Shown piece by piece: positions 34,513 through 45,236 of a stretch of DNA of 64,000 bases. The notes under the pieces were generated by a model, which was not told where the DNA came from, did no database searches, and worked only from the letters and a program-made list of their open reading frames with translations. Origin of the DNA: Vicinamibacterales bacterium (lineage in GTDB: Bacteria > Acidobacteriota > Vicinamibacteria > Vicinamibacterales > 2-12-FULL-66-21); the NCBI GenBank assembly GCA_036496585.1, contig DASXLB010000065.1, positions 23,282 through 87,281 of the forward strand, given 5' to 3'. Every line of letters begins with the position of its first letter. The first letter of the stretch is position 1. The position numbers were made by a program, and so were the translations under genes.

Positions 34513-36278
34513 TGTCCGCCTCCCGCGGCATTGCCCCACACGATGTAGCTGCCGTCGCTCGTCTCGCTGTTGCCCCAGACAATGTATTGGCCGTCCGGCG
34601 ACTGAAGGTTGTTGCCCCAGACGATGTAGTAGCTGCCGGAGTAATTGGCGACGTTGCCCCAGACGATGTAGTTGGCGCCCGTCATCGTCAGCGAATTCGA
34701 CCACCCGAGCAGGTTGAGCACGCCCGGCTCGGACGGAGTCGTGAGATGGAACAGCCAGGTCAAATCGACCAGGCCGAGCAGGCGGATGCCGGAACGGTCG
34801 TAGATCCGCTCGATCAGCGTGCCGGTGTCGCGATAGGTCGCGCCCGAAGAGGTCCCGAGGAGCGAGGTCAGCGGCGTCAACAGATTGGTCAGCAGGCCGG
34901 TCTGCGCGAACTTCAACGCCTGCGCAAAATCGACGCTACCGGTGCCTGAGGCCACGAGGCCGGCGGCGGGCATGAAGTGCGCGCCCATCTGGATCGAGAG
35001 CCTCACCTGCGCGGGCGAGAGCCCCGGATACGCATTGAGCAGCAGCGCGGCGCCGCCGCTCACGACTGCCGTCGCCATGCTGGTACCGCTCAGGCGCAGG
35101 TAGGAGTTCTTGCCGCTGCCGGCGACGTGCCACTGCGGATAGGTGCGGCTGATGTAGGAGCCCGGGACCTCCATCGAGGTGATCCGCGCGCCCGGCGCGA
35201 CGATATCGGGCTTGGCGACCCAGTCGTACTGGGTCGGACCCTTCGAGCTGTACGGCGCCACGACATCGTCCGACGGGTCGAGCGTGCCGTTGGTGTCGAG
35301 CGCCCCGACGGTCAGCGCGAGCGGCGAATTGCCGGGCGAGGTGATGCCGCCGAGGACAGGCTGCCCGGTGCTCGTCACGCCGTAGTTGCCGGCCGACACC
35401 ACGACGGTAATGCCGGCCGCGACGGCGCGCGCCACCGCCTGACAGAGCGGATCGGTCGCCGAGGGCTCCGAGACCGGATGCCCGAGCGACAGGTTGATGA
35501 CCTTGATGTTGTAGGTCGAGCGGTGTGCCACGGCCCAGTCGATGCCGGCGATGACGTCGCTCGTCAGACCGCTGCCGTTCGACCCGAGGACCCGCACGTC
35601 GATGAGCCTGGCCGACGGCGCGCTGCCGCCGTTGAATTCGGGAGTGACGCCGGCGGCCGCCGTCCGGTTGCCGGCGACGATGCCGGCGACATGCGTCCCG
35701 TGACCGAAGGGATCGCCCGTGACCCCCGGCTCATCGCTCACGAGATTCACATGCGCCACCACGCGCGTGTCGAGAGCCGTGTGCGAGGCAATGCCGGAAT
35801 CGACGATGGCAACGCCGACGCCCGCGCCGGTGTCGCCGGACGTGCCGAACAGGCCGAGCAGGCCGGACGTGCCCTGCCAGACCGAGGTCGCCTTGGTGAC
35901 GTCGTTCGTGACCGCCAGGTCGGCCGCCACGGCGAGATCCCCGGAGATGTGCGTGTAGAGCGGATTGCGTTCGAGCTCCGCCAGCTGGCTGTCGGAGACC
36001 TCGATCGCCACGGCGCCCCCGAGATCGCGGCGCAGACGGCCGAGCGCCCCGCCGCGCAGCAGCCCGAGGCCGTTGTCACCCCCCTGGACGATGACGCGGT
36101 GGGTATGAAGTTGTGCCGGATGCTGGGCGAGATCGCTGGAGACAGTCGGGGGACCGTCGGATCCATTCGCCGGCTGCTGGCCGGCGGGCTGTGATCCCCA
36201 CAGCAGAAGAGCACATAAGACGACAGGAAAGACACTCAGGCGGTTGGCGAAGGATCTTTTGAGCATTCGTTGGTCCAT
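34509..36278 (-). CDS. secreted S8 subtilase with C-terminal YIVWGN repeats
   Basis: This 589-residue subtilase has a signal peptide, a propeptide-like region and a catalytic domain with Asp160 (VAIVDSGI), His193 (FGHGTHVAG), Asn298 (SAGN) and Ser400 (SGTSMATAV). After a linker the C-terminus carries four YIVWGN repeats at residues 537, 551, 565 and 578, spaced 13-14 residues apart. These are short Trp-centred strands that may bind a surface or polymer. The ATG at 36278 is used (an ATG at 36266 is possible). Its stop overlaps the likely start of the HD-GYP gene. Confidence 0.88.
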   Translation of the reverse strand: MDQRMLKRSFANRLSVFPVVLCALLLWGSQPAGQQPANGSDGPPTVSSDLAQHPAQLHTHRVIVQGGDNGLGLLRGGALGRLRRDLGGAVAIEVSDSQLAELERNPLYTHISGDLAVAADLAVTNDVTKATSVWQGTSGLLGLFGTSGDTGAGVGVAIVDSGIASHTALDTRVVAHVNLVSDEPGVTGDPFGHGTHVAGIVAGNRTAAAGVTPEFNGGSAPSARLIDVRVLGSNGSGLTSDVIAGIDWAVAHRSTYNIKVINLSLGHPVSEPSATDPLCQAVARAVAAGITVVVSAGNYGVTSTGQPVLGGITSPGNSPLALTVGALDTNGTLDPSDDVVAPYSSKGPTQYDWVAKPDIVAPGARITSMEVPGSYISRTYPQWHVAGSGKNSYLRLSGTSMATAVVSGGAALLLNAYPGLSPAQVRLSIQMGAHFMPAAGLVASGTGSVDFAQALKFAQTGLLTNLLTPLTSLLGTSSGATYRDTGTLIERIYDRSGIRLLGLVDLTWLFHLTTPSEPGVLNLLGWSNSLTMTGANYIVWGNVANYSGSYYIVWGNNLQSPDGQYIVWGNSETSDGSYIVWGNAAGGGH

Positions 36279-36381
36279 TCCAGATCAGTAACGACCCAGG
36301 CAGAGCAACGATCAGTCCATCGCCGACCCTTGAGAATCAATCACTTACGGCATCGACGATTCGCTCATTTGGTTCAGTATG

Positions 36382-36394
36382 GGACACGATGTCC
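36382..36394. promoter_or_regulatory. short dyad in the subtilase upstream region
   Basis: GGACA and TGTCC are separated by 3 nt in the 223-bp gap upstream of the subtilase gene. It may be an operator. The evidence is symmetry only. Confidence 0.25.
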
Positions 36395-36450
36395 GGGCAT
36401 TCGAGCGACACGTCGATGTAAGTCGCTATTTATCAGAAACTTACCTGCAT

Positions 36451-36467
36451 TGTTCCAGATCGGAACA
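36451..36467. promoter_or_regulatory. perfect TGTTCC-N5-GGAACA dyad, possible operator
   Basis: This is a 6-5-6 perfect inverted repeat in a low-GC 223-bp gap between the subtilase start (36278) and the dehydrogenase end (36502). Half-site length and spacing are typical of a dimeric regulator. I found no other copy by eye. Confidence 0.4.
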
Positions 36468-36501
36468 GGCGTGCCGAATTTAGCACACGGGCTTAGGGGG
36501 T

Positions 36502-37581
36502 TCAGCCGGCGATCTCGAGCGTGGCCTTGATGCCGCTACCCCGCTGTTCGAACCATTTCTTGTGGTCCTGCCACGGAATCGGATCGGTGAGCAGGCGCTT
36601 CAACGCGCCGGGCCACTTCTTCTCGATGCGGACGAAGTCGCGGACACCGGCGCTGAAGTGCCGCGCATTCGCGTTGACGCTGCCGAACACCACCTGGTTG
36701 CCGAGCACCAGGCGCTGGTTGATCAGATTGGCCGGCACCGGCAGCGTCTTGTCTCCACTCGTCACCGAGAGCAGGCAGAGCACGGCGTTGCGAGTGAGGA
36801 TCTCCATTGCCTCGAACACCACCTGTGAACTGCCGGTGGCTTCAAACACGAGATCGGGTTCCCCGATCTCCTTTATCGCGTCGGTCAGCGTGCGGCTGGC
36901 GACCGACACGTACTCGGCGCCCAGTTGCCTGACGATCTGCGCGCGCACGTCGGCCGGGTCCTCGCGGCCGATGACGACCGTCCGCAGGCCGCGCGCGCGC
37001 ATCACCGCCGCCGCCAGCAGGCCGATCGGGCCGGCGCCGAGCGCCAACCCGAGCCCCGGCTTCCACACCTTCATGCGGCGCTGCAGCAGATAGGCGTGGT
37101 CGATGCCTTTCTCGACGACCGACATCGGCTCGAGCAGCACCGCGATATCGCGAATCGACTTCGGAATACGGTGCAGGTACTGCGGCACCTCGGCGTAGTA
37201 CTCGGCCATGTAGCCGTGCCGACGCATGATGCCGCGCTCGGTGTACTGCCCGCTGCTGCACATGTCGTTCTCGCCGGCCTTGCACTCGGCGCACATCCCG
37301 CAAGGACGCCGGACGGTGGCCACCGCCAGGTCGCCGGGCTTCCAGCCGCGGACCCGCCGGCCCACCGCTTCGACGACCCCGAAGTTCTCGTGGCCGAGGA
37401 TCAGATATTCGCTGCCGGCGGGCGCCTGACCGTAAATCCCGTGCTCGATCTCGGCGTCGGTCGCGCACAGGCCGACCCGGATCGTCTTGACCACGACGTC
37501 GCCGGCTCCCATCGGCGGGTCGGGCATGTCGCGCATGTGGATCGAGTCGGCGACCAGCGGCTGCACGACGATGGCCTTCAC
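36502..37581 (-). CDS. zinc-dependent medium-chain dehydrogenase, glucose 1-dehydrogenase-like
   Basis: This 359-residue MDR enzyme resembles archaeal and bacterial glucose/aldose 1-dehydrogenases in RVGLCATDAEIEHG and LILGHENFGVVEAVG. Catalytic zinc region residues are Cys39, His64 and Glu65. Four cysteines of the structural zinc are in CGMCAECKAGENDMC (94, 97, 100, 108). The nucleotide site is LGAGPIGLLAA. The GTG at 37581 is chosen because GGAGG lies 9 nt upstream, overlapping the end of the proline dehydrogenase gene. It is the last gene of a four-gene operon. Confidence 0.82.
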   Translation of the reverse strand: MKAIVVQPLVADSIHMRDMPDPPMGAGDVVVKTIRVGLCATDAEIEHGIYGQAPAGSEYLILGHENFGVVEAVGRRVRGWKPGDLAVATVRRPCGMCAECKAGENDMCSSGQYTERGIMRRHGYMAEYYAEVPQYLHRIPKSIRDIAVLLEPMSVVEKGIDHAYLLQRRMKVWKPGLGLALGAGPIGLLAAAVMRARGLRTVVIGREDPADVRAQIVRQLGAEYVSVASRTLTDAIKEIGEPDLVFEATGSSQVVFEAMEILTRNAVLCLLSVTSGDKTLPVPANLINQRLVLGNQVVFGSVNANARHFSAGVRDFVRIEKKWPGALKRLLTDPIPWQDHKKWFEQRGSGIKATLEIAG

Positions 37582-37586
37582 AGCGG

Positions 37587-38522
37587 TTAGCCTCCGAACA
37601 GGTTCTTCAGCACGAACGCGACGTTGGCCGGCCGTTCCGCCAGGCGCCGCATGTACCAGGGATACCAGTATTCGCCGTAGCTGATGAGGACGCGGACGCG
37701 GCGGCCGCTCTGAGCCAGCCGCTGCTGCTGCGCGCGCTGGATGCCGTAGAGCATCGCGAACTCGTAGGCCGACGAGGGCACCCCCTGCTGATCGACGTAG
37801 GCGAGCAGCCGATCGGCGAGCGCTATATCGTGCGTCGCGATGTGCAGGAGCGTGCCGGTGTGGCGGGCGTCCTCCCGCATCAGCCGCGTGCACAGAGCGT
37901 AGAAGTTCTCGTCGACGTCGGCCTTCTTCGGGTACGCGAGGTCCGCGGGTTCGAGATAGGCCCCCTTGACGATGCGAATGGCGGGACCGAGGGGAATCAG
38001 GGATTCGATGTCCTTCGCCGAGCGATAGAGGTAGGCCTGGATGGCGAGACCGACCCCCTTGAAGCGTTCCTTGCTCTTGCGGTACAGCGCCAGCGTCGGG
38101 TCGACGTAGGGAGAGTTCTCCATGTCGATCCAGATCGGCACGTTGCCGAGCCGCTCTCCCTTTTCGCAGATCCGATCGAGATTGCGCTGACACTGCTCGG
38201 CGTCGAGATCGAGGCCGAGTTGCGTCGGCTTGACGGAGATCTGCGCGTCGAGACCGGCGGCCTTCACCTTGTCGAGCGCGTCGAGGTAGTGCTGGGTCAC
38301 CCGCTCCGCTTCGTCGAGCCTGGTCACCCCCTCGCCGAGCCGCGTCAGGATCGTGGTGATGCGCTGCGGCGCGAGCGTCGCCGCCGCGGCGAGCGCGTCC
38401 TCGATCGTCTCGCCGGGCATGAACGCCGACACCGAGCGGCGGACGAACCGCCGCTTCGTCGCCTGCTCGCGCAAGAACGTAGACGTCGACATCGCCAGCA
38501 GGACCTTACGACTCAGCGACAT
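37587..38522 (-). CDS. proline dehydrogenase (FAD-dependent, monofunctional)
   Basis: This 311-residue (beta/alpha)8 enzyme oxidises L-proline, or a related imino acid, to pyrroline-5-carboxylate with FAD. Seen are SVKPTQLGLDLD, the active-site barrel strands IWIDMENSPYVD and IRIVKGAYLEP, HIATHD and the C-terminal segment YGEYWYPWYMRRLAERPANV. The last is the substrate-binding YxxRRxxE-like helix. It is of normal length for the short bacterial form. GGAGAGG precedes the ATG. No P5C dehydrogenase is adjacent, which is unusual. Confidence 0.88.
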   Translation of the reverse strand: MSLSRKVLLAMSTSTFLREQATKRRFVRRSVSAFMPGETIEDALAAAATLAPQRITTILTRLGEGVTRLDEAERVTQHYLDALDKVKAAGLDAQISVKPTQLGLDLDAEQCQRNLDRICEKGERLGNVPIWIDMENSPYVDPTLALYRKSKERFKGVGLAIQAYLYRSAKDIESLIPLGPAIRIVKGAYLEPADLAYPKKADVDENFYALCTRLMREDARHTGTLLHIATHDIALADRLLAYVDQQGVPSSAYEFAMLYGIQRAQQQRLAQSGRRVRVLISYGEYWYPWYMRRLAERPANVAFVLKNLFGG

Positions 38523-38543
38523 TGCCTCTCCGAGGACAGCGCG

Positions 38544-39332
38544 CTACAGCACGCTTTTGATCTGGCCGCCATCGACCTGCAGCGTCGCGCCTGTGATGTA
38601 GGACGCGGCGTCGGAGAGCAGAAACGCCGCGGCGCGGCCGAACTCCGGCGGCTCACCATAACGTCCGGCCGGAATCGCCCCGATCGACTTGCGTTTCGCC
38701 TCCTCGGGGGTGATCCCCGACTTCTGCGCCGCGAGCTGGTCGAGGTGCTTGACCCGGTCGGTGTCGACCCGGCCGGGAATGAGCTGGTTGACGCGGATCC
38801 GATCGGCGGCGAGCTCCAGCGCCAGCGTCTTGGCCAGACCGGAGACGGCCGACCGGACCACGGTCGAGAGCCCGAGGTTGGCAATCGGTTCCTTCACCGA
38901 TCCCGAGGTCGACATGAGGATGGCGCCACCGCCGCGTTGCTTCATCGACGGGACGACGGCGCGCGCCATCCGGAGCGCGCTGAACAGCAACAGGTCAACG
39001 GCGTTCTGCCACGCGGCATCGTCGAACGCGAGCGCCTGGCCGGCGGGCGGGCCGCCGCCGTTGGTGAGCAGCAGATCGACGCCGCCGAACCGCTCGATGG
39101 TCTGCTGCGCCCATCGCGCGATCTGCGCGGCATCGCGGACGTCGACCACGGTACCGACGACGGTGCCGCCGGACGCCGAGAGCCGCTTCGCGGCGTCGTC
39201 GATCGACGCCTGGGTCGTCGACGAGATGGCGACGATCGCCCCTTCGCGCGCCAGCGCCTCCGCCACCGCGTATCCGAGGCCGCGGCTGGCGCCCGCAACC
39301 ATCGCAATCTTGCCCTTCAGACCGAGATCCAT
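38544..39332 (-). CDS. SDR-family protein with altered catalytic site
   Basis: This 262-residue Rossmann-fold protein has the cofactor loop GASRGLG (14-20), NGGGPP in place of the usual NNAG, and the catalytic Ser region (141-143). At the position of the classical Tyr-x-x-x-Lys it has LSTVVRSAV, so tyrosine and lysine are replaced by Ser/Thr and Arg. This matches a divergent SDR group annotated as 3-oxoacyl-ACP-reductase-like, whose chemistry is unclear. The ATG at 39332 overlaps the end of the aldolase-family gene by 16 bp. Confidence 0.82.
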   Translation of the reverse strand: MDLGLKGKIAMVAGASRGLGYAVAEALAREGAIVAISSTTQASIDDAAKRLSASGGTVVGTVVDVRDAAQIARWAQQTIERFGGVDLLLTNGGGPPAGQALAFDDAAWQNAVDLLLFSALRMARAVVPSMKQRGGGAILMSTSGSVKEPIANLGLSTVVRSAVSGLAKTLALELAADRIRVNQLIPGRVDTDRVKHLDQLAAQKSGITPEEAKRKSIGAIPAGRYGEPPEFGRAAAFLLSDAASYITGATLQVDGGQIKSVL

Positions 39333-40231
39333 TCCATGCCTTTCTGCGAGGTGACCCACGTCAGCATGCGGTCGAGCGCCTCGGTCGTCGGCGCATCGAG
39401 CCCGCCGCCGGGCGCGCGTGTCGCGGCGCTCTGCAGCACGCCGCGGCGCCGCAGCACTTCCTTGCGGATCGCCATGCCGATCCCTTCCTGGAACTCGAAG
39501 CGCATCAGCGGCACCGCGCGATAGAACAGGTCGGCGGCGGCGTCCCGTTCGCCGGCGTTCCAATAGCGCATGATGCGGACGAGGATTTCCGGGAACGCGA
39601 AGCCGGTCATCGCGCCGGTGGCGCCCGAGATGAGCTCCTCGAGCAGGAACACCCCGCCGAGACCGCCGAACACCCGAACCGGGGTACCAGCCGCCGCCTC
39701 GAGGATGCGGGCGGTCTTGAACGGAGTCGGCGGATCCTCCAGCTTGATCGTCCGCGCGGCAGGGATCTCCCTGGCGATCCGCGCCAGCAGCGACGCCTCC
39801 ATCGCAAACCCGGTGATCGGCGGATAGTCCTGCACGACGATCGGCAGGTCGACGGCGTCGGCGAGCGCCTTGTAGTGCGCGACGACGGCATTCGAGTTGA
39901 GCTTCGCCATGCGCGGCGGACTCACCATCACGGCCGCGGCCCCGAGCGACTTGGCCTGGCGTGAATACGCGATGCACGTCCGGACACCGTCGGCGGACGT
40001 CCCGGCCACCACCGGCACGCGGCCGGCTGTCTGCGTCAGTACCGCCTCGAGCACGACCGCGCGTTCGTGCTCCTCGAGGCGCGCCACCTCGCCGGTCACG
40101 CCCAGGGCGGTCAGCCCGTTCACCCCTTTGTCGAGGAAGAGATCGACGACCCGGCGCTGGCTGTCGAGATCGAAATCGCCGGCGTCGGTAAATGCCGTCG
40201 GGATAATGGAATAGACACCTGCAAATGGCAT
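39317..40231 (-). CDS. DapA/NAL-family aldolase or dehydratase
   Basis: This 304-residue TIM barrel has the Schiff-base lysine Lys163 (RTIKLEDPP), Tyr136 (VQDYPP) and the GVTGE carboxylate loop, as in dihydrodipicolinate synthase and related pyruvate aldolases. Context with a proline dehydrogenase, an SDR and a sugar-type dehydrogenase argues for a catabolic member (keto-deoxy-sugar acid aldolase, or hydroxyproline-linked enzyme) instead of lysine synthesis. It is the first gene of the operon, only 39 bp from a divergent lipoprotein gene. Confidence 0.85.
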   Translation of the reverse strand: MPFAGVYSIIPTAFTDAGDFDLDSQRRVVDLFLDKGVNGLTALGVTGEVARLEEHERAVVLEAVLTQTAGRVPVVAGTSADGVRTCIAYSRQAKSLGAAAVMVSPPRMAKLNSNAVVAHYKALADAVDLPIVVQDYPPITGFAMEASLLARIAREIPAARTIKLEDPPTPFKTARILEAAAGTPVRVFGGLGGVFLLEELISGATGAMTGFAFPEILVRIMRYWNAGERDAAADLFYRAVPLMRFEFQEGIGMAIRKEVLRRRGVLQSAATRAPGGGLDAPTTEALDRMLTWVTSQKGMEWISV

Positions 40232-40270
40232 GGCTAAAGAAGGAAATCATACGTCACGATAAGAAGGAAC

Positions 40271-40792
40271 ATGAAATCCGGAACCAGCGCCGCTCGCGGG
40301 GTGTCGTCCGCTCGCCCGTTCGTCCTGGTTGTGCTTTTCGCCGCCTCGCTCGCGGCGGCCGGCTGCGATCTCCTGCCGAACAAGGACAGCTCGACGACCC
40401 CGACTACGCCGACGCCGACGACCACGACGCCGACCGTGTCGATGGACGCGTTTGCCGGAACCTGGCAGTCGGTGACCGCGAGCACGCCGGCGACCGGGTG
40501 CGGAAACCTCAAGTACACGGTGACTCCGACGACCGCGACCGCCGCCAACGTGTCGTTCACCGGCACCTGCGCCGGCAACATCACGGTCAGCGGCTCCGGG
40601 GCCGGTACCCTGTCGGGTTCGTCGATCGACTGGAGCGCCAACGGCCTCGTCTCGCAGGGCAACGTCAACTGCCCGTTCACGTTCACCAACGGCAAGGCGA
40701 CGCCCGGCGCCGACACCACCACCATCGTGGTCAGCTATAGCGGGACGGTGTGCGGCATTCCGGTCACCGGCACGGAAAACGTCAAAAGGTAG
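40271..40792 (+). CDS. small lipoprotein with Thr/Pro linker
   Basis: This 173-residue protein has a lipoprotein signal (LAAAGC, lipid-modified Cys32), a Thr/Pro-rich linker (about 41-56), then a beta-rich domain of about 115 residues with four cysteines that may form two disulfides. The domain begins FAGTWQSVTAS, as in lipocalin-like or bacterial Ig-like small domains, but no family is certain. AGAAGGA stands 4 nt before the ATG. It precedes ADOP permease 3 by 51 bp on the same strand. Confidence 0.75.
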   Translation: MKSGTSAARGVSSARPFVLVVLFAASLAAAGCDLLPNKDSSTTPTTPTPTTTTPTVSMDAFAGTWQSVTASTPATGCGNLKYTVTPTTATAANVSFTGTCAGNITVSGSGAGTLSGSSIDWSANGLVSQGNVNCPFTFTNGKATPGADTTTIVVSYSGTVCGIPVTGTENVKR

Positions 40793-40843
40793 GCCGGACA
40801 TCGCCGCCGCCAACCCTCTGGCCGCCGCGCCCGTCCAACGCGC

Positions 40844-43329
<2,486 letters not shown>

Positions 43330-43330
<1 letters not shown>

Positions 43331-43366
43331 GCGCCGGCCCTTGACCGTCGCGGCAGGCGCTTTCTT
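43330..43366 (+). terminator. possible terminator after ADOP permease 3
   Basis: AGCGCC (43330-43335) can pair with GGCGCT (43356-43361), with an inner GCC/GGC, and TTCTT follows. It starts at the permease stop codon. The remaining gap to 43534 holds nothing I can name except a 7-bp GC palindrome at 43420-43435. Confidence 0.4.
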
Positions 43367-43534
43367 ACAGCAGGGCGCCTTGCCACGCGACAGCCGCGGA
43401 TCCGGACACCTGCCACGCGCGCCGGCACCGGCGCTGGCCTCTCCGCGAAAATGCTCCAGATGCGGCGGAAAACCGTCAACGGCTGAGCTGAGCGCTGATG
43501 TGGTCGCCAGGTTGCAGGGCTGGCAGAGGCGTCC

Positions 43535-45184
43535 ATGTTCCTTGCCACACTCCTCGCGTGCACGCTGGCACAGGCTCCATCAGCGTATTCGGCGGTCACC
43601 GATCGCGGCCCGCGCCAGACACCCGCGCTCGTGCGGCTCGGCCAGGCAGGTTTTTCCTTCAACGATCCGGTCTTCGGTACGCGAACCTGGCGGGTCACCG
43701 ATCGGCTGACCCGTCCGGACGCGCCGGACCGCTCGTATCGGACCCCGTCGGCTTCGCACCAGAACGCCTGGAGCGCCGACAGCTCCTATTTCTACGTCGT
43801 CTCGACCGACGGCACGGTCGTGCCGTTCGCCTTCGATCGCGGCACCGGACACTTCTCGCGGCTCGACGCGCTGACGTTCTACATCGAGCCACAGTTCAGC
43901 TACGTGAACGACTCGGTGATCTACGGCAGCGTCGGCGGCGGCTCGCTCCGCACGCTCGATCAATACGATTTCGGCAGCGGCCAGTATTCGCGGCTGCTCG
44001 ATCTCGACGCGCTCGTCCCTGGCCTGCAGAAGACCTACGTCGGCGGCATCGCGTCGAGCGCGGGTCCGCCGGAGCGGATTCTCGCGTTCTTCGGCGGCAC
44101 CGCGCAGGACCAGCATCACTACGTCGTCGTGTTCGCCCACGACAACCCGCAGCAGCGGCTGCTGCTCGACACGACGGCCTCGACGGTCAACGGGAAACCG
44201 CTCGCAACGGCGCTCAATTTCAAGCTGCACCATGCCACCATCGACCGCAGCGGGCGCTACGTCGCGCTGTATCCGACGGCCGCCGATCTCGCCGCGCCAC
44301 GCAAGGCGGCGCAGGTCTTCATGTGGGACACGCTCGACAACACGATAACGGCCATGCCCCTGCTGCCGGCGCATTCCGGCGGACACGATGCCTACGGCTA
44401 CGGCACGGCCGTCAATCAGGACTGCTGCGCGCAGAACAGCGCGTGGGACGCCGCGGAGTGGCAGCTGCGCCAGCTCGACGATCCGATCGCCTCGCGCGAT
44501 CTCATCCAGCCGCTGCTCACGCCGAAAGAGATCAGCCTCGCCGATCACCCGTCGTGGAACAACGCGCGTCCCGATCGCCTCGTGCCGTTCGTGTCGGGGA
44601 CCTACCGCTATGGGACCAACGCGGTCGAGTGGCGTCCGTGGGACGACGAGATCGTGGCCGTGCAGACCGACATCGGGGACGGCAGCGCCGAAGTGTGGCG
44701 GTTTGCGCACCATCGGAGCGACGTGCGCAATGACGACGACCCGAGCGCGACGTCTTTCTGGTACACGCCCCGCCCCAACGTGTCGCGCGACGGCCGCTGG
44801 GTGCTGTTCACCTCGAACTGGGGAAAAACGCTCGGCGCCGATCCGAAGGGCGCGGCCGGCGAGCGGGCGCGCCAGGACGTCTTCCTGTTGCGGCTGAGCG
44901 CCATCGACGACGACAGCGACGACACGCCATGGGCTCCCCTGCAGATCACGACCGGTTCGCTTCCGGCCGCCAAAAGCGGGCGTGCCTACACGGCGCTGCT
45001 GCAGGCAACGCGGCCGGCAACCTGGCGCGTGACCTCAGGCGTCCTGCCGCCTGGCCTGACCATCGCTCCGTCGGGTCAGCTGTCCGGCACGCCGCGCACG
45101 TCGGGTCAATGGACCTTCGAGGTGACCGCCGCCGAAACTGCCGGCTTCACCTCGCGAACACTCCTCCTCGTCGTCGCTCGTTAG
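43535..45184 (+). CDS. secreted propeller-like protein with C-terminal putative Ig domain
   Basis: This 549-residue exported protein has a short signal peptide (1-16) and a body of repeated strand motifs ending in aromatic residues (SSYFYVVSTDGTVVPF, GRYVALYPTA, GRWVLFTSNWG), as in beta-propellers of the TolB/WD40-like class. Residues about 470-549 form a putative Ig domain (He_PIG type: LPPGLTIAPSGQLSGTP). A cysteine pair (DCCAQN) is present. Function is unknown. Similar proteins are thought to bind or modify polysaccharide. GAGG lies 6 nt before the ATG. Confidence 0.75.
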   Translation: MFLATLLACTLAQAPSAYSAVTDRGPRQTPALVRLGQAGFSFNDPVFGTRTWRVTDRLTRPDAPDRSYRTPSASHQNAWSADSSYFYVVSTDGTVVPFAFDRGTGHFSRLDALTFYIEPQFSYVNDSVIYGSVGGGSLRTLDQYDFGSGQYSRLLDLDALVPGLQKTYVGGIASSAGPPERILAFFGGTAQDQHHYVVVFAHDNPQQRLLLDTTASTVNGKPLATALNFKLHHATIDRSGRYVALYPTAADLAAPRKAAQVFMWDTLDNTITAMPLLPAHSGGHDAYGYGTAVNQDCCAQNSAWDAAEWQLRQLDDPIASRDLIQPLLTPKEISLADHPSWNNARPDRLVPFVSGTYRYGTNAVEWRPWDDEIVAVQTDIGDGSAEVWRFAHHRSDVRNDDDPSATSFWYTPRPNVSRDGRWVLFTSNWGKTLGADPKGAAGERARQDVFLLRLSAIDDDSDDTPWAPLQITTGSLPAAKSGRAYTALLQATRPATWRVTSGVLPPGLTIAPSGQLSGTPRTSGQWTFEVTAAETAGFTSRTLLLVVAR

Positions 45185-45225
45185 CCCCATCCCGACGCGT
45201 GCCCGGGCGGCCCATCCCCGCGCGG

Positions 45226-45231
45226 TACACT
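45226..45231 (+). promoter_or_regulatory. -10-like hexamer before gluQ
   Basis: TACACT ends 5 nt before the GTG at 45237. No Shine-Dalgarno sequence is seen in the 52-bp gap. Confidence 0.4.
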
Positions 45232-45236
45232 GGCCC

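Noticed and set aside
43331-43534. Possible gene in the 204-bp gap after ADOP permease 3
   Set aside because: Short frames there have no ribosome site or motif. Only a 7-bp GC palindrome (43420-43435) is visible.
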